Shown: in pieces, positions 1 through 10,797 of the stretch | How the letters are laid out: each line of letters begins with the position of its first letter | Numbering within the stretch: position 1 is the stretch's first letter | Assembly: GCA_023078555.1 (NCBI GenBank) | Contig: CM041200.1 | Location: 3,527,921 to 3,591,920, forward strand | DNA from: Ulva prolifera | Lineage: Eukaryota; Chlorophyta; Ulvophyceae; Ulvales; Ulvaceae | DNA length: 64,000 bases | Direction: 5' to 3' | Made by a program: the position numbers and the translations under genes | Notes under the pieces: model-generated | Seen by the model: the letters and a program-made list of their open reading frames with translations, nothing else | Databases searched by the model: none | Told to the model about the DNA's origin: nothing

Positions 1-3000
1 CTCTGGGCTTCTGATGGATTGCCATCTGATGAACTATCTGTGCAAAACGGCATACTTACAATGCACTCTTCAAGGTTTCCGCTGTGTATTGATCCACAAA
101 TGCAAGCCGTGTCGTGGATCAAGAAAAAATGTGGCAAAGAACTGGAGGGGCGCGTTAAAACTTTTAATGATCCTGACTTCCTTAAACAGCTAGAGCTGGC
201 AATCCAGTATGGCTTTCCATTCCTTTTCGAGAATCTTGACGAGTACATAGATCCCGTCATCGATTCAGTTCTGGAAAAGAATATCCAAGGTGCCACAAGG
301 AAGATCGTTCGACTTGGGGACAAAGAGATTGAATGGGATGATCATTTCAGGCTATACATGACATCTAAGCTTGCTAACCCACACTACACCCCTGAAGTAG
401 CAGGGAAGACAATGATTATCAACTATGGTGTCACATTGCAAGGCCTGTCAGAGCAACTCTTGAACGTGACAGTACGACATGAGCGACCTGATCTTGAAGA
501 GCAGAGAGAGCAACTTGTCATCGAAATGTCTAAGGACAAAGCTGAGCTAGCAAAGCTGGAGGATACGCTCTTGTATGAGCTTTCCAATGCATCGGGTACA
601 GTTCAGTGTGCTTTGGGTACAATGTGCAGGCGTGAGACTTGTACTGTATGTAATCCAGCAGTGCAGGCAACATTCTGGACAATCATGACCTTATATCAAC
701 TCTGGAACAAGCTAAAGCTTCAGCTGTTGATATTTCTGAGAAGCTTCAACAAGCAAAGCTCACTGCTCAAGAAATTGATGACGTTCGGTCCAAGTACACC
801 CCAGCTGCCAAGCGTGGAGCTGTCCTGTTCTTCGTATTAGCGGGTCTCGCCAACATCACCAACATGTATGAGTACTCTCTAGCCTCATTTCTGACTGTTT
901 TTACCAAAACACTGGCAACAAGTAAGAGAGATGCATCATTGGATGGGCGTCTGCGCAACATCATAGAGGCCGCAACATATGATACTTATTGCTACACTTG
1001 CCTTGGGCTGTTTGAAAGGCACAAGCTCATGTTCTCTTTCCAGGTGAGTGGTTTTTCTCACAGGGGCGCTTTCAAACATCATACCTGGTTGTTCAGTGGC
1101 AGATGTGCTGGTGAGCTGCAGATCGCTGTCAAGATCATGGATGAGACTGGACAGCTTGACCATACCTTGTTGGACTTCTTCTTGAAAGGCAACCTGTCAT
1201 TGGAAAAGTCTAAGCAAAAAAGCCCATATTCATGGATCTCTGAAGCTGGCTGGCATGATCTGATGCGCTTGTCGGCACTCGCGGAGCAAAAGCATAATCC
1301 AGCTCTAACAGAGATCGTCAGCGACATAGAGAGGGATGAGGCTGCCTGGAAATCTTTTTTCGATCATGAGGCCCCAGAGACAGCTCCACTGCCGAACGAA
1401 TTTGATAGTCGAATCAAACCATTTGAAAAGTTGCTTCTGCTTCGTTGCATCAAGATGGACAGAGTCACGGTGCGGATTTTCCAAAAGAGTACATGATGCG
1501 GACGTCGGCCTTTCTTCATGTTGGTCCCATCATGCCCGCTTTCCCACATCAATCACAAAGGTTGCGTGAGTGCAGATCGCTGTGACGCATTTTGTAGTAC
1601 AACAGCTCGGGGAGAAATATGTGCAACCGCCACTTCTAGAATATGCTTACATTTTCAGGCAATCGACATGTCTCACTCCTGTGGTTTTCGTGTTGTCACC
1701 TGGAGCAGACCCCGCATATGACCTTTTCAAGCTTGGAGAGGAGCTTGGATTCAAGCCAGGCTCAAAGTTGAAGTACATGGCTCTGGGCCAAGGCATGGGT
1801 CCAAGAGCTCAGGAAGCCGTGGAAGTGGGTGCTACCAGGGGTCTATGGATCATGCTACAAAATTGCCATCTGCTCCCGAAGTGGCTCAAGACTCTGGAAA
1901 AGATATTGGAGAAGGTGCATGCATTCTGCTGTTGGGCAATTGGGTCACATTCATATAGATGTGCGTATTGCTTAAGGATCTGCTGTTCATCGATTCAGGC
2001 TGCTGCAGATAACAGATCCTCACAAGGACTTTCGCCTATGGCTGACTACAGATCCGACCGACGCATTTCCCTTGGGAATCTTGCAACGGTCATTAAAAAT
2101 TGTTACAGAGCCACCCAACGGTCTGAAACTCAACATGCGCTCCTCTTATTCCAAGATCTCGGACGAAATTCTGCTGTCGAGTCCGCACAAAGCCTTTCGA
2201 CCGCTGGTTTACGTTTTGGCGTTTTTTCATGCAAATGTTCAGGAACGAAGAAAGTATGGGAAGCTGGGCTGGAATGTTCCTTATGACTTCAATGAGACAG
2301 ACTTCAGGATCTCGATGGCTTTGATAGGAACATACCTCACAAAAGCATATGACAACAGTGATGAATTGATACCTTGGGGGACATTGCGATACTTAATCGG
2401 TGAAGCAATGTATGGAGGACGTGTTTCAGACAGCTATGATCGAAGAATTCTCACAACGTACCTCAACGAATATCTTGGAGACTTTTTGTTTGATGAATTC
2501 CAGCCGTTCCACTTCTACAAGAGTGACGATGTGGACTATGCTGTTCCCCTGCTGGGCACCAAAGACAGCTATACAAAGGTGTTTCTTCAGCTTGACCCTG
2601 CATCAGTGGTACACATTTAGATCGAGTGCAAACCGTTGCCGACTACTTCATTGCACTCAGTTGCATTGGTGATTTTTTTTTATGCAACGGCTGTACGCAG
2701 TTGTCAGTGACTGCAACTTGTTGTTTGTATAGCGGCAGAAATATCTGAGTACACAAGCACCATGTGTGTCAGAGAGTCAATACTAGTTGTTTGAGCCACA
2801 TCAACCCAGAACTGAATATGAAAACCTTCAGCATTTCTCAGGTGATTAAGAACTGTCCAAAGGGATTTTGGTCATCACCGCTGACCGTGTTGTGTGCCAG
2901 CAGAATGACTGACCCACTTACCATGCAGGCGATTGAGGCGTTACCGTTGGTGCAAACTCCTGAAGTGTTTGGCTTGCACACAAACGCAGACATACAATAT

Positions 3001-4070
3001 TACACCAATGCCACCAAAGCTCTCTGGCAAAATCTTGTTGAGCTACAACCTAGAACAGCTGGAACTGGAACAGGCATCACACGTGAGGAGTTGATCGAAA
3101 CAACGGCCAAGGACATCTTACAAGCACTACCCGATACATTTGACATGCCTCAGCTACGTAAGGAGCTTGGGTTGCCATCACCAACACAAGTGGTGCTGTT
3201 ACAAGAACTGGAGCGCTGGAATCAGTGCGCATCTTAGCTCTAGCCTGCTTTGAGAGTGTATCTGTTATGTAGCCATGCGTTGCTGCTTGGCCCATCCCAT
3301 CGAGACGTTGAGTTTCAACACTCTGCTGGTGTGGGGATCGGTACTATGATGAGCTCAGTACCAAGGCTGTGCACTGATGCAGGGGCATCGAAGCCATGAG
3401 CAAATCTCTCAAGGATGTACTTCGTGCTTTAGCTGGCGAGATTGGACTGTCTGGACCTCTCGAGGCGTTGTCAAGCTCGCTATTCAACGGGATAGTACCA
3501 GCTATGTGGTTGAACATGAATCCAGAGACTGAAAAGCGTCTTGGCTCTTGGATGATCTGGTTTCAACGTCGTTTTCAGCAGTATAAAGAATGGGTGGATG
3601 TCGGGGAGCCTAAGGTTATGTGGCTGTCTGGTTTACACATTCCGGAGACATATATTGCAGCGCTGATCCAGACAGCATGCCGTCAAAGAGGCTGGCCCCT
3701 TGACAGATCAACACTGTACACTAAGGTTACCAAAATGACACAACATGAAGACATCACCGACAGGCCAGAGTTTGGGTGCTATGTGACCGGACTTTTTCTG
3801 GAAGGAGCTGGATGGGACGCGCAACAATGTATCCTCAAACGACAGGATCCAAAGGTCTTGGTGACTGAAATTCCTGTCATGCAGATCATACCTGTGGAGG
3901 TGTCGAAGCTGAAGCTCGCGAACACATTCCGCTGTCCAGTCTACGTCACCCAAAACCGGAGAAATGCTATGGGAAAAGGGTTGGTGATGAACGCCGACCT
4001 AGCAACTGACGAGCATGAGTCTCATTGGATCCTTCAAGGTGTAGCATTATGTTTAAATACTCATGACTAA
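1..4070 (+). CDS. DNAH10: Axonemal dynein heavy chain, DNAH10-type (inner arm I1/f beta), C-terminal part
   Basis: Motor heavy chain of an inner-arm axonemal dynein. It moves doublet microtubules in flagella, so the host has or had motile flagella. Only the last 1,070 residues are in the window; the frame is open at base 1. Proposed exons: 1-595, 667-1043, 1122-1469, 1576-1914, 2009-2578, 2929-3224, 3383-4070; all phases agree and stop is TAA. In order one sees the end of AAA5 ([13 protein letters not shown]), the coiled segment to AAA6 ([25 protein letters not shown]), AAA6 ([38 protein letters not shown]) and the long C-terminal domain ([21 protein letters not shown]-like) ending [15 protein letters not shown]. 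The pattern is that of DNAH10 / Chlamydomonas dynein 1-beta rather than outer-arm chains; the paralogue is a family judgement. Introns are 71-350 bp and all end in GCAG. Confidence 0.93.
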
Positions 4071-4181
4071 CGAGTGGAAGCCGGACCCAGGCGAGTACAA
4101 GTTGAGTCCTACACTCCCTGCCTCGACATGTCTACATCTTGAGATACTATTGCGTCAGCTAATGCACAGAATCTGCGCCTT

Positions 4182-5971
4182 TCAGTCCTTTTGGGATTCT
4201 TTCAGCTCCGCCATTAAATCTTCAACTGTGCGATCTGGCGCAGCTACATGTGAACCTCCAAAAGGCATCGCTGCATTATTACGCTCGCTTTGGCTTGCGC
4301 TGGCGATAACACCAATGTCCCAGTCATTGTTTTCATGCTGTACAGTGGAAGACTCCTGTGTGGCAGCAAGATTCTGCTTGGCATCTTCTTTAGTTTGCCT
4401 TTTGATTTTTCTGCACAAGAAATCATTTAGGAAACTAAAATGTTAGAATATAAAAAAACTCAACTGCGTACAGACATTTCGGACAGCTGTACCTCATCAC
4501 GTCTTGTAATTCAATACATTTGGGTTGGGTGCACTCTGGATCAGGCCGTAACCTTTCCCTTGGAAAGAAGTCACTCATTGACATGTAGCCAATACATTGC
4601 GTAACTTCTCCAAACCCCAATAAAAATTTCAGTGCATTTTGCACTAGCAGCCCTGAGATTATACTCATTGTAGTTGGAAGTGATGCGGAGCATACGTCTT
4701 GCCTTTGCAACGTGCTCTCATCGAGTCCACTAGCCATGGCAAGTGGCGGGGCACACTCAAAGCAAGCTGTCTTGCCTGGTGAAATTAATTGGACATGCCC
4801 TGAACGAACGAACGGTCTGAATGATGCTGAGCACAAGGTGGCGGACATACGTGTGACAGTGAGAACAGCCATTCGGGGTGAAAACCATGCCTGACATGGC
4901 ATCTTCAGACACGCCTGATTCCATCCAGTCCTGTTGTAAATCTAAACACACGCGATTGATATGAAATCTTGCTTCATAGTTGTCGACGCATGAAAGAAGC
5001 ATGTCAATCCGCGAAGTTTCAGTCTCTGAATGCATTAAGCTGGAGCGAAACTCCTGAAAGCCTTCAACTGTGGTAATGTTCATTTTGAAAGTGATGATCT
5101 CAACATCAGGATTGATCTCTTTGAGAGAAGCAGCTGCTGCATCTGCCTTCGCCATGCCCACTTGCTGTGGTCTATAGAACATGCGATTCAAATTGCATTG
5201 CTTGACCGAGTCATAGTCGTATAGTAGCAGGCACCCGACACCTGCATCAACAAGTAACTTTCTGCCGGACATCAACTGCTGACATCATGTAACTGGCCTC
5301 TGCAGAACAGCGTCCTTCGCAAAACTGCAGCCGCACCACATCTTGTCAACATCTCTGCAGCCACGCTGCCAATGCCACCTATACCAACAATAGCCACAGT
5401 ACAGGACCGAATCTTCTGGTAGTCTTTCATCACTCCCATAGTTTGCAGCGCCATAAGCCGCGAGTAAGGATTTGAATCCGCATCGTCCGCTGACAATTTG
5501 ACAGGTCGAGTCACGCCTGCAGATGGAGAAGAAATTGCAATGGCATCATTTGCGAGTGATGGGCTTGCTGGCAAAAAACCTGCAACTGCTGCTTCCGCGG
5601 ACACGAGAGATGCTCTCATGCGGCTGGTGATTCTCTGGATATCTGAATTAAGCTGCACAGGCACAGTGCAGTGGTGTGTTGTACCTTGAAGATTGGCTTG
5701 CACTAGTTTTGTTTATAACCCCTTGCATGCATCAAGCACAGATGCATACCTTCTGCACTGCCTCCGTCAGGGTACTCGCGTCCATTGACTCTATCTGCTT
5801 CTGCATGCGAGATGAGGTGCATTCTTGTGATACGATCAGTGTTACGACTACATCTCAAGGCTTGCAGTTAGCCGAGCATACCTGCAGGCTTTTGACTTGA
5901 CTCTGCAGATCGGACTCAGCCTCAAGGCCGTCCGCGACAGGGCTCACAGCTGCATCTACGCCTTGTCCCAT
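4182..5971 (-). CDS. UBA5: UBA5, UFM1-activating E1 enzyme
   Basis: E1 enzyme that adenylates UFM1 and carries it as a thioester to UFC1; ufmylation serves ER and ribosome quality control. Exons, high to low: 5971-5882, 5800-5750, 5652-5337, 5241-4891, 4799-4493, 4410-4182; 447 aa, phases consistent, TGA stop. Visible: an N-terminal coiled stretch, nucleotide-binding GIGGIGS (137-142), NPYSRLMAL just before it, catalytic Cys306 in [10 protein letters not shown], and zinc cysteines C282/C285 (CFECAPP) and C359/C364. The tail has an acidic DWDIGVI motif around W402, matching the UFM1/ATG8-interacting motif, and ends with [10 protein letters not shown], matching the UFC1-binding segment. The intron at 4800-4890 needs a GC donor. 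The start at 5971 (MGQG) is the first ATG that fits the coiled stretch, but in-frame ATGs lie upstream. It is convergent with the dynein gene, 111 bp apart. Confidence 0.93.
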
Positions 5972-6597
5972 TCTGTTCACAGACCAGCGATGCAACGGTG
6001 CGTGGAAGCTGGAGAGACTGGACTCGACGGCACCAGAGAAGCTGACCAACACCTTGAAATGTTGGCATACAGCGCACGCAGCTGTCGCGCGCCGGGACAC
6101 AATCATTTTTGGTATATTCGCGCTCCACGGGGAGCGAATGATCAGAGGAAAAAATGCACAGCGCGTCGTCCTATCGCGAGGTGTCTTTTGGGGTGTCGCA
6201 CCTGAAGTCTCTGGGCCAACGCTGAGCCCAGTCGGGTCTGTTGCAGCAGTGCCAGCATATTTTGTGTAGGACATGATCGCTGCCTTTGTTTGCTGAGGGT
6301 GACGCAAGTTTGTTTAACCAGAGTAGGCGTCGCTTGCTTGAACACAGAGCATACGCAAGCTGTTGCCACACCGACATCAGCCAAGCCCAGCAAATTCTAT
6401 AGGCATGATCCCGATCTCACTTGTATGGCAGATTCGCGTCGTAAGAGCAGAAACCGCCGTTGAAAGGGGGGAGATGGCGGTTGACATCATGTTGGCGACG
6501 ACGCTCAGGGACGGGGAGTTTCCCATGGCGGAGCAATTGGTCACATATGATGACATCCACCTCCAGCCGCGTGACCAAACCTGTGAAACTTGCCTAT
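5972..6597. other. Intergenic stretch, UBA5 upstream region
   Basis: Upstream of the chosen UBA5 start. The UBA5 frame stays open on the minus strand to about 6307 with further ATGs, so part may be an N-terminal extension or 5' leader. No conserved domain, RNA gene or repeat was recognised. Confidence 0.4.
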
Positions 6598-6993
6598 ATG
6601 GAGTTGAATGATATCGACACATCAGACACCTACGGTCAATGTTCAGGGCGGTTCAACGGGACAGGCAGGAGCATGGAGCTAGACCCGGACGTCGACATGG
6701 CTCGAACGGATGCAGCCATCCCTGTTTCGACATATAGAATGGAAACATCCGAGTTGGACGAGCGTGGTTCTGGACGCCAACCGGGCTTGTCGGAGCGTGT
6801 TCGAGGCAATACAGATCCAAGACGGCCAGCAAGGGTGCATGGAGCGGGTCTGCATGGCGAGCGAGGGGACGGGGCCCAACATGTGTTGAAGTTAGCCGAT
6901 ATGGGCTTTTATAACGCCTTCGACGATGACCTTGATGAAGCTGATATGAAACTGTCTGGTTGCCCACCGGGCCTTAGTTTGAAGGCCCAGTAG
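6598..6993 (+). CDS. Small hypothetical protein with acidic aromatic tail
   Basis: An open frame of 131 aa starts at an ATG preceded by in-frame codons back to 6460. The N-terminal part is polar and unremarkable (MELNDIDTSDTYGQC). The last third carries FYNAFDDDLDEADMK, an acidic stretch with spaced aromatics, followed by a short tail and TAG. This pattern recalls the C-terminal tails of very small acidic proteins such as the COP9-signalosome subunit CSNAP, but the rest is longer and does not match, so no function is assigned. It could also be one exon of a spliced gene or chance coding; the divergently placed PRMT10 3' end lies 180 bp downstream. Low confidence. Confidence 0.3.
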   Translation: MELNDIDTSDTYGQCSGRFNGTGRSMELDPDVDMARTDAAIPVSTYRMETSELDERGSGRQPGLSERVRGNTDPRRPARVHGAGLHGERGDGAQHVLKLADMGFYNAFDDDLDEADMKLSGCPPGLSLKAQ

Positions 6994-7150
6994 GTGCTTC
7001 GATTCAGAGGCGCTCGTTGCGAAGGCCCCGTCACCTCACAATCAGCATGAGCGTTAGAGCACAACTAAGAGAGCTTGTTCTTCGGTTGGAGTAAGATGTG
7101 TAGTGAGATAAGCAGCTACTTGGGTAATGGGATCAACTTTGGTACAGACC

Positions 7151-7155
7151 TTACA
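7151..7155 (-). terminator. TGTAA poly(A) signal of PRMT10
   Basis: TGTAA lies 15 bases after the PRMT10 stop codon on the minus strand. TGTAA is the usual polyadenylation signal of chlorophyte nuclear genes; its placement supports both the gene end and the taxonomic reading. Confidence 0.5.
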
Positions 7156-7169
7156 ATCAAACCATAGTC

Positions 7170-9437
7170 TCAGTCAATTTTGAACATATGCCTGCTGACA
7201 CATGACCCAGTGGGTGACTCGTGTGTCAGTTTCAAGCTGACATTGTATAGACGTGGGTTTTGTGCCTGGCGAACCATTTCAATTTCCCCATGCAATGAGT
7301 CACCAGGATTTGCTTCAACAGGGGGGTGCAACTGAAATGTGAGTTGCCCCCAGTGCGTAGCACCAGTCACGTCGGGTGCAGTATTCAAAATAACCTGAAC
7401 AACGACACATGTGAGAACACATCACAACACAATCGTTTTGTATGTGAGAACCCTTCACAATTTGATCAATACGGGTCCACACCTCCGTTTCCGCAGGATT
7501 GCCTTCTGAACCCTTAAAAGCGGTATCAAAAAATGCAGCCAACCCGGAAACAGGCCCTTGTCGAGTCACCAACATGGTAAACTTGGAACAGATAGGTGCT
7601 TTGATTTCTTCAAGAGGCGTTTTTGCGAGGTCGAACGACTTCACCACAGCTGGCTGTCCAAGAACATTCCCAGGATGCACATCACTCCAGCATGCTGTTT
7701 GCAAAAGATATTCTTTTTGCTCCTGCCCACAAAAGCATTATATCACTGACTGGTAGACACTTCTGGAGCTATGGTGCATGCATACATTGCACGATTTGTG
7801 TAGTAGACCCTTGTATCATGGTGACAATAGCTCCGGGTCAATGTTATGTTCATGCATCGAGTTATCCTTCCCCGCCATGTACAGTACACACCTTCTCAAA
7901 GTCTTCTGAGATACAGGATAGATCTACATCATAGAAGCTTCGCACATCTTCCACAAAATGACCCCATTCGTTCATGGATCTATGAAAGTCGTTGATGTTT
8001 TTGTCTTGTAGCTGCGTTCTGATGGGTGCCTATACCCACCGTCCGGAAGCATGTCAACAGCTGCATCCTGTCAGCATCAAAGCAGCCAGCCATATGACAG
8101 AGGCCTATAGAGCGTACCATTAAGATCCGTGCGTGTGATGGATACAAGGCCCCCCCTGCCTTGAGAAATTTGTCACGCGCACACAGGACAGAATCAAGCC
8201 TGCACATGCGCAACTACCATGCTTTCAAGGAGATACACCCAGCTATTCGACCTGGTCGACTCAGATCAGTTGCCAGGACATCTGCTACGTAAGCTACCTG
8301 TGGGCGGAAGCAGTTCATCATTACAGCAGGATGTGATCTCATTTTTTTTATTAGAGCGTACATTGATTCTCGCAGCAAGCCATACCTACAGACAGAGGCG
8401 TATGAAGGACATGAGATAGCAACTGGTGACGAATAAAATTAGTTATTTCTCAGTTGTGCGCACCCCATCCATTCACTGAGGATGATGTCCGCTTTCTCAG
8501 GAAGATCTACTGTTTCGATGGTCCCCTGTATAACCTCCACGACATCTGATACCTGCAAACTGCCACTTTTGCAAAGTGATTGCTCAGAGGTGATTGCTTC
8601 TCATGGCAGCTTTCACACGGTACCAGTGGTAAGGTAGCTGATGCCTGGCGGACAAAACGCTCCCATGACCCCCAAATCGTTTCGCACATGATTGCTGTCG
8701 ACCAGACGTTTTGCGACCTTCGCCATGTCTGTAGCTTCTACAGCATAGACCTTCTTTGCTCCTGCCTGTGCAGCGAAGACGGCCAGAATTCCACTGCCAG
8801 TGCCCACATCCAACACCACCTTACCATCAAAGCAGTGACGATTGTGCAAAATAGCCTGATGATAAGCTCCTGTGCGCTTGTGATCTTCTAGCATATCTTT
8901 CTGCAGGAATATGTGCGCAGGTGTGCTTTCTGGCGCAAGTCAGTGCATCATCTTTGGCCATTTAAACTTGCACGAAAGGAGCCGCCACAGTTGCCAGTTA
9001 CTCAAAGTTCCGGACGCCACAAAGTCCACAAGGCGGGAAGCGATTGTTGTAAGCTATTAATATACACCATCTGCGCGCTGGTTTACTGTCCGTAGCAGCG
9101 GAAACGGCAATACAAACACCCGCGAAGGATACACCGATCACCGCACCTGATGGTAAATGTATCCATACGCGCAGAAATAATTTGCAAAATCCGTAGAGTC
9201 GGGGGCACTTCCGTCAAGATCCGACACTTTCGCTTCTCTCAGACCTTTGGTCGCTTCATCCACGGCTGTGGTCGTTGGAACATCTCCATTGACATCAGAC
9301 ATCGTCGCGACAATTGAGTTGCCAGTTGCCGAAGTCACGCTTTTTGCGCGCCTATCGAGGAGTGTTCGTTGTGGTCTCGACGCTATTCTCTGGCACTGCG
9401 GACGCAAATGCGAGACAATACGGGCTACAACTGCCAT
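7170..9437 (-). CDS. PRMT10: Protein arginine N-methyltransferase, PRMT10 type
   Basis: Type I arginine methyltransferase using S-adenosylmethionine, of the class found in plants and green algae. Eight exons, high to low: 9437-9147, 8900-8688, 8552-8464, 8385-8362, 8199-8118, 8029-7892, 7722-7483, 7394-7170; 433 aa, phases consistent, TGA stop. SAM motif [10 protein letters not shown] (126-134), acidic post-I residue E152, double-E loop with E195 (SEWMG) and E204 (LLRESM), and the THW loop (372-374, ATHWGQL) are all present, so the enzyme should be active. Exon 4 is only 24 nt and encodes the heart of the double-E loop. Land-plant PRMT10 is about 380 aa; here about 45 extra N-terminal residues, rich in Arg and Ser and poor in acidic residues, precede MSDVNGD. 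They could be a transit peptide, or translation may start at that inner ATG. Confidence 0.92.
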
Positions 9438-9535
9438 CTATCAGGAACAGTCCACGAGCGAATGACGCAATTCAGCATTTTGTGCATTGCAGTTGCAATT
9501 CACGGCTGTGTGAGCAGGCACCTGCCAAAACGGCA

Positions 9536-9569
9536 GCACTCCGCCAACTAGGGCGAGTTGGCGGAGTGC
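9536..9569. repeat. Perfect 13-bp inverted repeat upstream of PRMT10
   Basis: GCACTCCGCCAAC at 9536-9548 is exactly reverse-complemented at 9557-9569, with an 8-nt loop. It lies about 100 bp upstream of the PRMT10 start and could be a paired factor site (each arm has TTGGCGGA) or a cruciform; function unknown. Confidence 0.6.
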
Positions 9570-10170
9570 CATCGACGCCACTGTTCATGCATGCGCAGTG
9601 TCATCTGACGATTTTCGAGAAATCTGCGTTACCTCGCTCGAGATACATGAGCCTACGCTCGTGAAGTCAAGCTGCCTGCGCAAATGAAAACAGAGCATGA
9701 TTGAATGTCCTAAAGGCCCATTAATAATTCAGGAGCACCGCCGTGACGAAGCATATGCACGTCGTTTGAATGAATACCAGAACTGGCCATGGCCATCAGC
9801 ATTGGAAGGTTGCAGAAGAGTGAACGGGAATAGACAAACACACCAAAAGAATCTCTTCCGCATCAACAGCCACGCACACACAGCTACACTACAGCAGCGC
9901 GCACGCCTCAGTCCGGTAATAATCATATGTGTCACATGGTCTTGCAGGGACGAGCTCGGAGCCTTTGAGGGGCATGCAGGTATACCTGCAGCACCGCAGA
10001 TACAGCAGCTCAAGGAAAGGGCCGGCATCGACTCGGCACGACACACCTGAGCCAGGGTCCACCTGAGTCGACATCCCCCACAGAACATGCATGCACCGCC
10101 GGCACAATGCAAAGCAAATTCGTAAGGTGCGCGAGAGCAGAACCCATGGCCAGCGCGCACATGCCACCGT

Positions 10171-10452
10171 GTGCCACCGACGCTTACAAACACCAGCACA
10201 CGTGTGTGTGTTAGGACAAAGCAAGCGAGGCAGGTAGCACCGCGAGCAAGAACCAGGGGAACCGCACACCACGCAGCAAGCCACACGAAGCGCACACCAA
10301 AACACCCACGCAACGGCAGCACCCGCGCCGGACACAGCCACACAGCCACACAGCCACACAGCCACACAGCCACGCAGCCACACACACGCCCACGCCCACA
10401 CGTCCACCCCCACCCGAACCCCGCCCACCAGCCAGGCGCCAGACGTGTGTGA
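10171..10452. repeat. Low-complexity CA/CG-rich region with an 8-bp tandem array
   Basis: CA-rich sequence containing about six copies of the octamer ACACAGCC at 10332-10379, followed by CACG-rich sequence. Long open frames on both strands here (for example repeats of VAVWLCGC) come from the octamer being read in all frames and are not genes. A similar block, including ACCAGCCAGGCGC, lies in opposite orientation at 22640-23340. Confidence 0.7.
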
Positions 10453-10724
10453 GAGTGGCGTGGCGTAAAACCGATAGGGAAAATAACATGGGGGCGTGTG
10501 GGAGGTGAGTGTGAGTGGTGCAACACCTCACCAGCTGAAAGTTGCAAATGCATTTGCACCCAGAGCCAACCCATGTGACACCACAGCTGATTGATGGTGT
10601 TGGTGGTGATGCTGGGGTGTCGGGTGTTGCAAATCGCCCGTCCCCTCTCGGTGAATTGGCTCGTGTTGTTGCATTCTGTGGCGCAAGTCAGAGTTTGCGG
10701 CAGCATGTTGCTTGGATGCCTCTT

Positions 10725-10797
10725 TCGGTCCCGGATTTCGGAGTTGTCAATGTCCAAATGGATACGGCTATATGTAATCATGCATACATACATACAG
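10725..10797 (+). mobile_element. SINE-like fragment with TGTAA and CATA tail
   Basis: The segment TTTCGGAGTTGTCAATGTCC to GGATACGGCT is repeated, inverted and diverged, at about 13935-13985. It ends with TGTAATCATG and a CATA microsatellite that abuts the truncated LINE. Read with the copy at 13.9-14.2 kb, it looks like the 3' end of a short interspersed element; its 5' limit is not resolved. Confidence 0.35.

Noticed and set aside
9729-10793. 354-codon minus-strand ORF
   Set aside because: Translation is dominated by octamer-repeat read-through (VAVWLCGC) and Cys/Trp-rich chance sequence; no domain.
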